Of a DNA stretch of 64,000 nt, positions 26,383 through 37,679 are shown in pieces. Location of the stretch: positions 1 to 64,000 of the forward strand of contig JAJEKV010000539.1 in the NCBI GenBank assembly GCA_021234155.1, in the 5' to 3' direction. Each line of letters opens with the position of its first letter. Within the stretch, counting starts at the first letter, position 1. Made by a program: the position numbers and the translations under genes. A model generated the notes under the pieces. That model saw only the letters and a list, made by a program, of their open reading frames with translations. It made no database searches and was not told the origin of the DNA. The stretch comes from Isoetes taiwanensis. Its lineage: Eukaryota > Streptophyta > Lycopodiopsida > Isoetales > Isoetaceae.

Positions 26383-26897
26383 CATGGCTGCTTCTCGATG
26401 CATGCCCGCTTGATGCCGCACTGGAGGCCGTGCGCGAAAGGCTGCTGGAGCACCTCGGAACTGCCTCGATCCAACAGTGTGGCTAGAGGCGAACCTAACC
26501 CAAGAAAGGCGGAGTTCAAGCAAGCCATGACAAAGGCCGGCGTGATAGGGGCAAGAAAGACCTCGCCATTCTTCGGGAGGCCGGAACCTTCCCTCAATGG
26601 AGACTTCGAGTGCCGGAAGAAATGCATGGTGAGCTCGTTGTGCTTGGCCCGTATGCTAGAGGATGGGGGCCTTTGGGAAGGGAAACATTTCTTTGAAGCC
26701 CTACTTTCAAAAGCTGCACCCAGACCAACGGGGGCATGCGGGAAGTGCTCGTACATGAATTCCTTTGGGGGAAAGCAGGACATCAGGAGGGCTTGGATTC
26801 CATGCTTGGGGAGGCTTGTTACGCCGGGGTGGAGGAAATCACCGTCGAGCACCTTCGAGCCTGAGTGGATCACACTGGATGCTGATATATACCGCTA
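26383..26897 (+). CDS. Possible plus-strand CACTA gene, unknown function
   Basis: A TATA-like ATATATAT lies near 26287, followed by a pyrimidine- and CCTCC-rich leader and an ATG in good plant context (GCCATGGCTGC at 26383). The frame from this ATG closes quickly. A one-base shift gives LDAALEAVRERLLEHLGT, and the longest open frame is 26398-26898, ending DADIYR before an AT-rich, 3'-UTR-like stretch. A minus-strand frame (26370-26873) is equally long, so strand rests on the promoter-like and UTR-like flanks. No domain is recognised. Confidence 0.35.
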
Positions 26898-27455
26898 GAT
26901 GTGCACTGGCATCCACTTTGTTTTGTGTATTTGAATTGTGTATGGGTTTTTTATATGAATTTTGTATTTTGAAGGGAATACATATATGATTTTTGTATAT
27001 GAATCTTGCATTTTGAAGGGAATCTTCACATTTTATGATTAATTAAACATAAAGCGTGCACTCAAGCGTATGTAGGACTGCCACGATCGGGCGCTTGCAA
27101 GCCATAGGTCTATACTAGGATGCCAATTAACTTGGCATAAATGTCTATGATAACCCGAAATTGCAATACTAATGTTGCCTAATATGGTTTGTAGTATACA
27201 CAAATTCTGCATGCCAAAGTATTTTCTTATTCATATGTGGAAAGAAAATATAATCATAATAAAGTAATGAAGGTTCAATCGATGGTAGTCTTCTATCATG
27301 ACAATAGTCCGCCCCCCTCCCCCCAACCTCCCTATTCGGCCGCCATCTCTTCTTCACCTTCAAATATGCGGGGGGGGCGAGCCTTACATGGAACTAATGA
27401 ACCACCACTGATCTTGCAAAGGATGCAGGAGCGAAGGTGACCTACAAAACCTCTA
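26898..27455. other. CACTA interior, no gene called
   Basis: AT-rich with a repeated TTTTGTAT(A/T)TGAAT word near 26936-27010, consistent with a 3' untranslated stretch. No coding signal is seen. Confidence 0.35.
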
Positions 27456-27860
27456 TTACATTAGTTCCTTTGTTAATGACATATATAAATTTTTATTGCA
27501 TCCAAGTAAACATACTTGTTCACATTGCTCAACCCTCACGAAAGTGTGTCTTGACCACGATACCGACAAGTTGAATCTAGTGAATACACGAGCCACTCGG
27601 ATCTTTGCGTATCGTGGCATGAGCACCAAGACACACAAGATCAAACCATTCGGCATCAAACAACATTGTTTTGAATGCACTACGACATCAACCTCCATGA
27701 TAGTCTTTATAGTACCAATCCATTCCAACATTGCCTCGATTGGGTTTTGGGTCCGCACTACCGGTCGGCAAAGCGTACTAAACTTTGCTGATATACCACA
27801 ATCATAAGTCGTTTGCCATGATCCACACTTTGTCGTCGAAAGTGAGCACCAGAAGACCAT
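27456..27860 (-). pseudogene. tnp2 downstream segment, possibly DUF4216-like
   Basis: A 134-codon minus-strand frame downstream of tnp2. The stretch IGTIKTIMEVDVVVHSKQC resembles the start of the DUF4216 domain (YYGxIxDIIELDY), which often lies at the C-terminus of CACTA tnp2 proteins. The rest of the frame does not fit, so frameshifts are likely. Assignment rests on position and this one motif. Confidence 0.4.
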
Positions 27861-27939
27861 ATTGATGCATATGAATTATACTACAAAGTAAAGGAACAAA
27901 TGTTCAAAATAACGAACAAAACTCGTGAATTATATGCTA

Positions 27940-28505
27940 TTAAGTTGCACTTACAAATAGTGACACGCCTTTAGCATATGCAAATTCTTCGCTAGAAACA
28001 TGTTCGCCACGTTGCCTTGCCATCTCTAGTTGTTCGAGCAGCCATTTATTGTTTATCTCACTTGGCAGAACCCCTAGATGACACGAAGTGGTTGTTTTGC
28101 GATTCTTTTGTCGATAGCGTCTTCTCTCCTCATCTCTCTTTATTTTTTCTTCCTCGTATTTTTTATCCATTTCTCCATGGGAGTGGAGTTGTAGATGAGA
28201 AACTTATTGACTTTTGCCTGTTCTTCTAGTGTGAACAATTTCTTCTGTGGTCTTCCTTCGGGAACTTCTCCAATTATAGTTGGAGTGTCTTCATCGGTCC
28301 ATAATCGTGGAGCATTGGGGTGTAGATCGGCCAAGAACTCGGTGACATAGAATAATGACTCTCGTGCTAACCAACCCTCGGCCATGCAACCCTCTGGCCT
28401 TGCCTTCTGACGTACGAAGTCCTTGAGGACCTTGAAGCGTTCTATAAAAAACATCCATCTAGGATTTGTTGTGCCTGCAAGCTCTACTTCATCCACTAAA
28501 TGCAC
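27940..28505 (-). pseudogene. tnp2 C-terminal region, DUF4218-like
   Basis: Frame 28140-28505 reads HLVDEVELAG, PRWMFFIERFKVLKDFVR and RPEGCMAEGWLARESLFYV. This is the conserved pattern of DUF4218 (Pro-rich ERYM..LK..VRN..RPEGCI), the region downstream of the tnp2 core in CACTA transposases. A basic, charged tail (IKRDEERRRYRQKNRK) follows in frame 27940-28170. It lies downstream of the tnp2 core on the same strand and is separated from it by introns or decay at 28506-28900. Confidence 0.75.
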
Positions 28506-28900
28506 TAGTAAGTGAGTTTGTATGTCCAGAAAACTTGTTGAGAATTATTTCTCTAGCATACAACATGCCTCAACGACCTTAGTTAGCATGTCCGCCAATT
28601 TCATTTGTCGGTATCTCCTTCCTTGTAATCCATCTAAATATCATTTAAGAAAGAAAAAAAAGTTAAGTGAGAGTTGAGCATCGAAAGTGTTTTCTAAATC
28701 CATACGAACCTGGAAAACTCGATAGGAGACATATTGCACGTAGTGGACCGTCAAGCAGAGGCGACCCCTCGAACAATAGGCATAACAAAGCGCAACATCT
28801 TATGCCAATCATGAGATTTCAACCCGGTTAACTCCCCTTCGTTAGAGAAACAATTACATAGCGAATGCATATATCGTCGGAGTCTTTATTGCCTTGATCG

Positions 28901-30151
28901 CTACCGAGCGGGTTTCATACATTTTCTAGGCACGATCCAATCCACTTGTGGCCTTATTCCTTCTTCGACATTTAACCATGCTTTAGATTTTGATCCAGCT
29001 TCTTGTAGATCTTTCGTTTGCATCGTGTCCTTCGTCCGGTGACATGCCTCCAAATAGGCCTTAGAAACGCGTTTTTTAAAGATGTGCATGGGATCAAGAA
29101 GATGATGGATCTTCAATTCGGTCCAATAGGGTAGAAGGAAGAAGGATGCTTTCCACTTCATTCCCTTAACCTTATTTCCTTCAGCGGCATCCCACATGTT
29201 ACCCCAATCTCTCATTGTCAACCTTTTGGGAGGCTCTTCAGTGCAATGTTTTTCTCTTGGACCTACGTATCGAAGTCGATTTTCCATTGGCAGATATCTC
29301 TTGAAGTTTGCATAGACATTTTTGTGCAATGCCGTTGACCGGCGAGAGTTCAACTGTTCAAACCCACACAAGTGACATGCCGCATATCCAGACACTTGGA
29401 GTCCAGAGAGTTCATACAAACCAGGCCAATCGCTCGTTGTCCACATTAAGATTGCTCTCAAGGTAAATCTTCGTTCAGCACGAAGTTCTCTTGAGACATC
29501 GTAAACTTCAATACCTTCACTCCACAATGTCAAAAGCTCATCAATAACTATTTTCAGATATGGATCTAGACTTTCCGGCTTCTTCGTTCCTGGAACTAAT
29601 AGTACTACCATTAAATGGCTAGTCTTCATGAGTAACCACGGTGGTAAATTATAGTTGATCAACACTACTGGCCAAGTTGACCACGCGGCTGATTGACGTC
29701 CATAAGGATTAACACCATCCGTTGCCAACCCTAATCTGAGATTTCGTGGCTCTCTTCCAAATTCCGGCCATGTTTCATCAATATGCTTCCATTGCTTGCA
29801 GTCACTAACCACGCGGAGTACATTGTCACTCGACGCATTAGCGGCACACCAACCCATGAGCGAAGCTAGAGATTCACATCGAAACAATAGCCTTATGCGA
29901 GGGATCAATGGAAAGTAGCGAACCACCTTCATCGGGACGGTCTTTCCCTTGGCATCTGCGTTGTACCTAGAGGCACCACATTTAGGGCATGTTTCTGTGT
30001 TCTTGTAGATGTCATCCGGATAATATACCATGCAATCATTTGGACAAGCGTGAATCTTATGGTAGCCTAAACCAGTAGCTGCCAATATATTTTTTTTTTC
30101 GGTGCGACTTTTGGGCATAGTGTTCCCTTGTGGGAGTATTTTCTCTTGCAA
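28901..30151 (-). CDS. tnp2: CACTA transposase tnp2 core (Transposase_21 family)
   Basis: A 416-codon minus-strand frame, the longest in the window. It shows the tnp2 signatures in order: GLGYHKIHACPNDCMVYY, the zinc pair CPKCGASRYN, FPLIPRIRLLF, LATDGVNPYG with the conserved Asp, WPVVLINYNLPPWLLMK, YELSGLQVSGYAACHLCG and LDPMHIFKKRV (normally DVMHIEKNV). The protein cuts and joins CACTA ends in the nucleus. Upstream coding in the same direction (about 30180-30650) and a DUF4218 region downstream complete the usual layout. The frame is unusually intact for this window, although the LDPMHIFKK motif differs from the norm and flanking parts are broken. Family assignment is firm. Confidence 0.93.
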   Translation of the reverse strand: MQEKILPQGNTMPKSRTEKKNILAATGLGYHKIHACPNDCMVYYPDDIYKNTETCPKCGASRYNADAKGKTVPMKVVRYFPLIPRIRLLFRCESLASLMGWCAANASSDNVLRVVSDCKQWKHIDETWPEFGREPRNLRLGLATDGVNPYGRQSAAWSTWPVVLINYNLPPWLLMKTSHLMVVLLVPGTKKPESLDPYLKIVIDELLTLWSEGIEVYDVSRELRAERRFTLRAILMWTTSDWPGLYELSGLQVSGYAACHLCGFEQLNSRRSTALHKNVYANFKRYLPMENRLRYVGPREKHCTEEPPKRLTMRDWGNMWDAAEGNKVKGMKWKASFFLLPYWTELKIHHLLDPMHIFKKRVSKAYLEACHRTKDTMQTKDLQEAGSKSKAWLNVEEGIRPQVDWIVPRKCMKPAR

Positions 30152-30179
30152 TAACCTGTATAAAACAGACCTTTACGTA

Positions 30180-30660
30180 TACATTCAACTACAAATTCAA
30201 TAAGTCAAGTGATTGCAATTGTACTTACTCTAACAAAGCCGTAACACTGGCATTGCTCCATTTGAATTTGGCTTGAAGGTTTAATATCAATAAAGATGTC
30301 GTCAATCTAGATATGCTTGCACCTGGATATAATGCTTTATGCGCCTCCTCCAATAAAAGCGTGATCTTCATGACCATCGTTAGGAGTATTTATATAGTCA
30401 TCTAGGTGGATTTGTCGAAGATTGGGCCAAATGCATCTAACATGTCGGCTATGGGTTCCTCAACTTCCATGAAGTCGTCCATAGGGGCATTGTCGTCATC
30501 TTCATCATCGTATTCCTGTTCATCTTCATCATTGTACTCTTCATTATGCGTTGTGCCCATGTTTGTACCATACTGCTCAATGTATTCTAATTACGCTATC
30601 GCAATGACTTTTGATGTCGCCAATTGATGACGCTTGGATGTGGTCTCATATCCACTTGCC
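30180..30660 (-). pseudogene. tnp2 N-terminal exon region
   Basis: On the minus strand the stretch includes PMDDFMEVEEPIADMLDAFG and LLEEAHKALYPGASISRLTT followed by WSNASVTALLE, the usual lead-in to the tnp2 core. An acidic run (DEDEQEYDDEDD) precedes it. A probable intron near 30152-30230 and at least one frame break separate it from the core frame. Confidence 0.7.
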
Positions 30661-30840
30661 TACCCCGCGACGCCGATTAAACGTAAATATATGCGTGATT
30701 GATACATACATTGAGAGCCCGTGTTTGTTAAATTTTAAGCATTTAATATTTAAATCGAAATATAAAATTTTATGTCATAATCAAAGCATATATTGAAGAT
30801 ATAATACACATTTATCTTCAATATGTGCAATCTCATTCCA

Positions 30841-31125
30841 GGGAGGAGGAGGAGGAGGAGGAGGAGGAGGAGGAGGAGGGGAGGGGAGGGGGGAGGAGGA
30901 GGAGGAGGAGGAGGAGGAGGGGAGGGGGAGGAGGGGAGGGGGAGGAGGAGGAGGAGGAGGAGGAGGGGAGGGGGGAGGAGGGAGGGGAGGGGGAGGGGGG
31001 GAGGAGGGGGGAGGGGAGGAGGAGGGGGGAGGAGGGGGAGGGGAGGGGAGGAGGAGGAGGAGGGAGGAGGAGGAGGAGGAGCAGGGCGGGAGGAGGAGGG
31101 GGTGTATTCCAGGGAGGGGGGGGTG
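30841..31125 (+). repeat. (GGA)n/(GGGA)n purine tract, about 285 bp
   Basis: Pure purine on the plus strand, made of GAGG, GGAGGA and GGGGAGG words. It is a strong candidate for G-quadruplex or triplex formation. It lies between the SET-like gene and the tnp2 start. The long Gly/Arg/Glu or Pro/Ser frames here are repeat artefacts. Confidence 0.95.
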
Positions 31126-31138
31126 CCTAAAATTATAT

Positions 31139-32482
31139 GAGTAATTTGAGTACATCATCAAAGGACCTCGGTATTGGTCTACCGTATTCATATTCAATGA
31201 GCAATTCATCACCAATACACAAAGTTTTTTATAGCATAAACCATGATATATCTCGGTCAATTTTACGGCTAAAAAAATCTTCTTGGTCTTTGTTTGCCCT
31301 CGACAAATTCACAATTGGTAGCTTCTGTGGATTCTCGATAGAGCTATTAATAAAAGCGACAAGGTTTCCATGGCGAGGGCGACCATCAATATATGTGAAG
31401 CTTGCGTGAGTCAACCGGGCTTGGATATTGTTCGTGCATTTGAATTTAGGCCATAGATGAGCATGCTACCAGCGATGCTTACTCAATTTATGCCAAGTGT
31501 CCGAAGTTATATTCGGGACCTACATATGGCATTAAAGGAACGATCGTACCATCTTTGACTTTTGTATTCGTCATAATATATAATCCCAGGGGCCAAAGAC
31601 GGGGCCCGACTATTTTAATCATGTACCGCGCCTACCCCAATATGTAAATTGCTCCCCATAAATAATTGGCTTGCCTCTAGGCCATGCATTGAATTTCTTA
31701 CGATCTTTATCTGTAAAGGGCTGGACCAAATGGACTAGTGAAGGTGGAAGATTATTTTCTTCTACATGATCTAGTACATTCCAATTTTGATCCATGCAGT
31801 CATTCCCTCCAATCTTGGCAACGGCCATTGCACGACGAGTTCTATCAATGTAATGGGATACTCTTTGAGGAAGTTGATGGCTTTCTTTTTGTAGGGTTTT
31901 CTATGAACGCATTCATAGTATCAACATCATCTACTTCCAATGACAACATAACCCCAAAATCCGCGCCGAGCTCACTTCATTCTCAATTTCTTCCTAACAA
32001 AATACAAGCAAACTAAGTTAAGACATCGATTCAAGTACATGAGAGTAGTTGATTCGAGTTCATAAGATTCGTGTATTATACCTCGTTGGAATACCCCACA
32101 TGTGCGTCGAGAAACCGATTGGATTTGTCGGGCATTCACCATATTTGTCAACATGGTGGGGACGGTCTTTCTCATCCGTTTTATTTGTCCTTTGCACATC
32201 GAACAATTGCAATATAACCGCTCTGTCAAGTACAAAGCAAAAAAAAAAAAAAAAGTAACATCAAGATATAAAGTTAACTAATCATTCGAAACATGTTTAT
32301 GGTACATACATCGGCGGTGTTCATTTCATGCACACCACCCCAGCCTCTAGGAAGACTAGGTCCACTGGGTCTAATTGGACTATTTGTGGCAATTGTTGGG
32401 GTAAGATTCTTGCGCAAGTCGCCATGTAACTTTCTCAAAGCTTTTCGTCTCACTTTACGTTCAAATTCCTTTCGGCGTTAGG
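31139..32482 (-). pseudogene. SET-domain-like gene carried in the CACTA element
   Basis: Minus-strand coding pieces. An N-terminal exon (about 32290-32482) is basic (KVRRKALRKLHGDLRKN) and may end at a GTATGT donor. A middle exon (about 32000-32235) has CSMCKGQIKRMRK. A further exon (31619-31950) contains NWNVLDHVEENNLPPSL. The C-terminal part reads IMTNTKVKDGTIVPLMPYVG, then (31229-31414) TYIDGRPRHGNLVAFINSS. After a frameshift comes CIGDELLIEYEYGR (about 31150-31200). VPLMPYVG, HGNLVAFINSS and GDELLIEYEYG line up with the N-SET, RFINHxxxPN and GEELxxDYG motifs of SET lysine methyltransferases. It lies upstream of tnp2 on the same strand. Stops and frameshifts break it. Known relatives methylate histones; activity here is unproven. 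Confidence 0.5.
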
Positions 32483-32644
32483 TCCATGTTGTTTTCTAGT
32501 AAACAATAAAAATATTAATAAAAAACCATGTAATAATATAATAAATATAAATATCCATGTTTTTTTCATGATTTTATCAAATGTTTATTCTTAAGATTCA
32601 GATTCATACAACGTTTATGATATTTAGAAAGCATTTGATTGAAG

Positions 32645-32965
32645 GGTGCCTGAACCCGATACATCTTATAGTCCTCTCCATTTGAAATGGAGTCGACCCG
32701 ATTACCTTATATTCACGCAACCTTTCAAATCTTTTGTAATCTATGAAGATTGAAACTTACGTTACGAGGTGCATAAACCCGATACATCTAGTCTTCTCCA
32801 TTCGGGATGGAGCCCGACCCAAGACCTTGATCATGCATCCCTCAAGTTTTGTAATCTATGAAGATTGAAACTTCTGTTCTGAGGTGCATAAACCCGATAC
32901 ATCTAGTCTTCTCCATTCGGGATGGAGCCGACCAGTACCTTGATCATGCATCCCTCAAGTTTTTA
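32645..32965 (+). repeat. Minisatellite, about 115-bp unit, three copies (right)
   Basis: Units begin near 32648 (diverged), 32769 and 32884. Each contains AACCCGATACATCTAGTC, CTTCTCCATTCGGGATGGAG and CATGCATCCCTCAAGTTT. CTCCATTCGGGATGGAG is a small hairpin. The core CTAGTCTTCTCCA(C/T)TC..GGAGCCGACC is shared with the minisatellite at 16470-16805, in the same orientation. Confidence 0.85.
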
Positions 32966-33139
32966 ACATACTTTCAAGATTCAATCTTCTAATCTATTAG
33001 CATTTGGAGGTGTTTAACTCTAAAACCACAAAGATTAAAGCAGAGATCTTACCTTATGAAGACCCACGGGCGCAAAAAAATCCGAAACAAACGAGTGAAA
33101 ATAACAAGTAAATAACCCGACGGCCGGGTTCCCGCCATA

Positions 33140-34349
33140 TTTAACGTCGTTTATCGACGTCTGTGTGACATCGTTTAACGACGCCAAGCTGACGTCGTCC
33201 TGACACCTAGGCATGCCCACGTCGACTTTGCGCCGCCCTCGATGCCCCCTCATATGCCCACGTCGGATGATCATAACGCCGTTTAACGGCGTCAAATGAT
33301 CATAACGTCGTTAAGCGACCAAGCGTGATTGTTTAACATAACGAAACAACATACAATACAAATAACACAAATAAATAAAAAGCTGATTGTTCCCATTCAT
33401 AAAATAAACTTATACAACGACAACACAAATAGATAAAAAACTTATTGTTTCCATTCAAAAAAAAGCTTATACATTACTTATGTCCATCCCGGGGGCGGAC
33501 GGTTTGATGCAACCATTTGCATCATTATACGCACCATTAATGTCGTTTTCTCTTTGTTTGGCTCGGTGAGCCATTCTACCCGGTCGTTCCCGCATGGAAC
33601 GCCCGGATGTTAGTGCAATCGAAGCTCCTTTTCACTCATCTTTGCCCACGATGGTGAAGGGAGGGTTCTCGGCCGGGAGAAGCGGGGGTTGGCCGGAGTT
33701 GTCTTCCCTTGTAGGAGGAGGATTACTGCTAGAAGGAACATATCGCGCGAAGGTGGTCTTCAACTGCCGGACCATTATAGCAAGATAGGGAAGAACACTC
33801 AAAAGATAAGAATAACAGCAGCTACTGATGGATCCACTTATAACGTGGATGTAGGGTTAGGGTTAGGGTTAGGGTTTTTATTTGGCAAAAAAAAAAAAAA
33901 ATTCCTCTGTGTCACGTCGTTTAACGACGTTTAAGCTGACGTGTCCTGGCACGCAGGCAGGCCAGCTTGGCACCAGCACCATGCCACGCAGGCAGACGTG
34001 ACACGTCAGCGTTGTACAATGTCGTTCAACGACGCCACGCTGACGTCGTCTTGACACGCAGGCTGCCAGCTTGGCAACTGCCCATTTCCACGCATGACGC
34101 GGCGCGACGTCAGCTCTGTGAGACGTCGTTGAACGACGTCTAGCTTGCGTGTTTTGACACGCAGGCCTGCCAGCTTGGCAGCAGTACCATGCCACGCAGG
34201 CAAATCCGACACGTCAGCCCTGATATACGTCGTTGAACGACGTCGAAACGACGTTATCGTCGTCGAACGACGATGTCGTCGATGTTCGACGAGGATCCGT
34301 CGTTTATCGACGTTGCGACGTCGTTGGACGTCGACGATCCCTTGTAGTG
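33140..34349 (-). repeat. CACTA right terminus and subterminal repeats
   Basis: At least eight copies of the palindrome occur, for example AACGTCGTTTATCGACGTC (33141), CGTCGTTTAACGACGT (33916) and ACGTCGTTGAACGACGTC (34122 and 34227). A second word, CACGCAGGC.GCCAGCTTGGCA, recurs at about 33950, 34050 and 34160. The element ends CCCTTGTAGTG at 34349. A TTAGGG-type run (four units) sits at about 33855-33876. A plus-strand frame at 33594-33788 has no recognised domain. Confidence 0.85.
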
Positions 34350-34802
34350 TATACTGTAAAAGCTCAATCAAATACTTCCCTAATATATCCCCATTTAGGG
34401 TGAAAAAGGTTGGCAGGTCTTCGTAGTATATTCCAAACTTATCACGTAATACATTGTATGCCGTACATCGAAGCAATGCATGATCCTCATCCTCTATTTT
34501 ATCTTCCCCACATATTTTACAGTATCTTTGATCTCTAGGAATAATATGTCCCCATCTACCCACTTCCACACCTAAATGATGTGAACTAAGCCGAATCCTG
34601 CAAATAGCATGTCTTTTTTGGATAGAAATATTTTCCCTCAGGTGCCCTGCCATTTCCAATGTGGGGTTAATATTCTGCTTATACAAAATCATTTTGGTCT
34701 TGGGCTGTGACCACGTCTTCTTATCTACCTTCTTGGATATCCATTGTCTTAAATCAGATTTTACTGAGACCACTTCATCCCATTGTATATCCCATTTATT
34801 GA
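34350..34802 (-). pseudogene. LINE-2, ORF2 C-terminal part (right of CACTA)
   Basis: Resumes LINE-2 directly after the CACTA target duplication. The minus-strand frame from 34773 matches LINE-1: RQWISKKVDKKTWSQPKTKM, RIRLSSHHLGVEVGRWGH, and the zinc motif CKICGEDKIEDEDHALLRC (C-X2-C-X9-H-X4-C). At its right edge is ATATCCCATTTATTGA (34787-34802), repeated at 36247-36262 around the inserted poly(A) LINE. Confidence 0.9.
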
Positions 34803-36246
34803 AAACTCACCATGGCTGGTAGGATTCTGGTAGCCAAGTCAGTGCTCTGTAGCACTCATGTTTACGCAGCCTCCTGCATACTTGCGCCAGAAAGTGTGGT
34901 TAAGGAGTTGGATGACACCATTCGCAATTTTGTTTGGGGAGGGAATGAGGAGGGAGCTACAGTGAAGGTCGCATGGTGGAAGTGTGTGCGTCCCAGACAG
35001 GCAGGGGGTTTGGGTATGCTTGATGTGTCGTTGCACACGAAGGTTCTGGTGTCAAAATTCATCTGGCAGTTGTTGCGGGGAGCAACAGATCCCGTGTTTG
35101 GCTCTGTTAGCCTGCCGATCGCCGTCACTCTATTGTGTTTAGGAAGCCCGGCTATTCGGCTCGGTTGCCGCGGTGGGCTCTGTTTGAGGATTTGCGGCCA
35201 TTCCCTCATGCTTCGCCTTTTCTTAAGGGTCTCCTGAAGGCCTGGAAGGTGGTCAAGGTTCTCTTTTCATTGGACCCTAGCGGATGTATGGTAGCCTCAT
35301 CGCCCTTTTTCTCGGGTACCCTTGGACTCTGCATCTCCCTTGGCCTCTTCCTTACACCCTGTGAATTTCAGTAGCCGATGGATTGCCGCAGGTAACATCC
35401 ATCCGTGGCCCGGTATTGGGAGGGTCATCTGGCGCCATGGGAGTTTTTTAGGGAGAGATTTGGCCTGCGGCGGTGGGATATACGGACTTGGGCCACAATT
35501 GCCAATGCTATTCCATTGCAGTTGTCTTCTCAAGTCAATCGCGTTTGGAAGTCGCATAATGGACTTGATGCATCTCGGTTTGTAGCATCGGCTTATGGGC
35601 TCCCTAGCGCCAGGGACACGCGTGTCGCTTCGGATAAGTGGTCACTTAAGCTTCGGGGAGTAAGTGGCCCGCCATGTGGAAGTGGGCGTGGAATACATTG
35701 CCTCCTCCTAAAATCCATACCCTTTTGTGGCAGATCTTGCACAAGTAGCCTCGGGGTGAATGTCCGAGTCCACGGGTTCAAGCCTCGTGTAGCGTAAACA
35801 TGCCCTTTATGTGGGAGGCGACGTGAGACCGTGAAAGCACCGCTTTGTCCCATGCACAGAGGTAGGGGCAGCTTGGTCTGGGTGAGAGCCCTCTTTGGGA
35901 CTTCATTATGCGGTCGGAAGATTCTCTTGGGAGTCCTTCCTAGCGGTGGGGGCAAAGGGGCTGGGGGCGTTTCATTTATGCAGAGCTTGGCTTTTGTGGC
36001 TGATTTGGAAAAGATGGAGAGCGAAGGTCTTTCAGAATGCAGTGCTTAGCCCTTTTCGGTTGGTTCCGGATCTTGAGCTGGCGTACCAAGTCTCAAGCTT
36101 GTATGCACGCGATTAAGCGGAAATTTGGTCGACATTCCTACAGATTGTGGATCATGATGGGCTTCATTTCTTAGCACCACACTTATCATTGTACTTGATC
36201 GCATTCTAGTGGTTTAATATATTCTTATATTCTTCAAAAAAAAAAA
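34803..36246 (+). mobile_element. Nested 5'-truncated LINE with poly(A) tail, plus strand
   Basis: A 1.44-kb insertion between two copies of ATATCCCATTTATTGA (34787-34802 and 36247-36262), ending in a run of A at about 36236-36246. These are the marks of target-primed LINE insertion. The first frame (34812-35237) reads MAGRILVAKSVLCSTHVYAA, FVWGGNEEGA, VAWWKCVRPRQAGGLGMLDV and FIWQLLRG, the post-RT region of plant L1-type LINEs with a zf-RVT domain downstream. Frames after 35237 are broken. The family differs from LINE-1/2/3: it has a poly(A) tail, not (TC)n, and lies in the opposite orientation. It is therefore younger than LINE-2. Confidence 0.9.
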
Positions 36247-37464
<1,218 letters not shown>

Positions 37465-37679
37465 GAAGTGTATTATTATGCCTTTGTGAGACCATCGGTC
37501 TATAAGATAGTTATATACAATGTCATTTTTAGTCAATCCTCATCTGAGACCCCCTCATGGGATCCTCACACGCTTCCCTCTCCTTCCTCATCTGTCAAGT
37601 AGCTCTTAATAGCTTTAGTCCCTGCCTCCCTTTAGTTGCATCATATCGATCAAGAAGCTTGGGTTATAGTGGCTGGTAG

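Larger units (their letters stand above)
11719..34349 (-). mobile_element. CACTA (En/Spm-type) transposon, 22.6 kb, nested in LINE-2
   Basis: The left end reads CACTACAAAACC (11719) and the right end reads CTTGTAGTG (to 34349), giving a perfect 8-bp inverted CACTACAA. TAT flanks both ends (11716-11718 and 34350-34352), the 3-bp target duplication of CACTA elements. Both ends carry many subterminal copies of the palindrome ACGTCGTTNAACGACGT. A minus-strand tnp2 transposase occupies about 27.5-30.7 kb. Further minus-strand genes (13.2-14.0, 14.8-15.6, 25.5-26.1, 31.1-32.5 kb) and one possible plus-strand gene (26.4-26.9 kb) fill the rest, with minisatellites and a 6-kb tandem array. Strand is given by tnp2. 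Interior clusters of the palindrome could mark older nested CACTA pieces, but no internal TIRs were found. The transposase is broken, so the copy is not autonomous now. Confidence 0.9.

Noticed and set aside
30781-31260. Pro/Ser-rich and Gly/Arg-rich proteins of 100-160 codons
   Set aside because: Mostly translations of the GGA tract; only the edges belong to the SET-like gene.
34839-35955. Minus-strand frames across the nested LINE
   Set aside because: They are antisense to the LINE coding on the plus strand.
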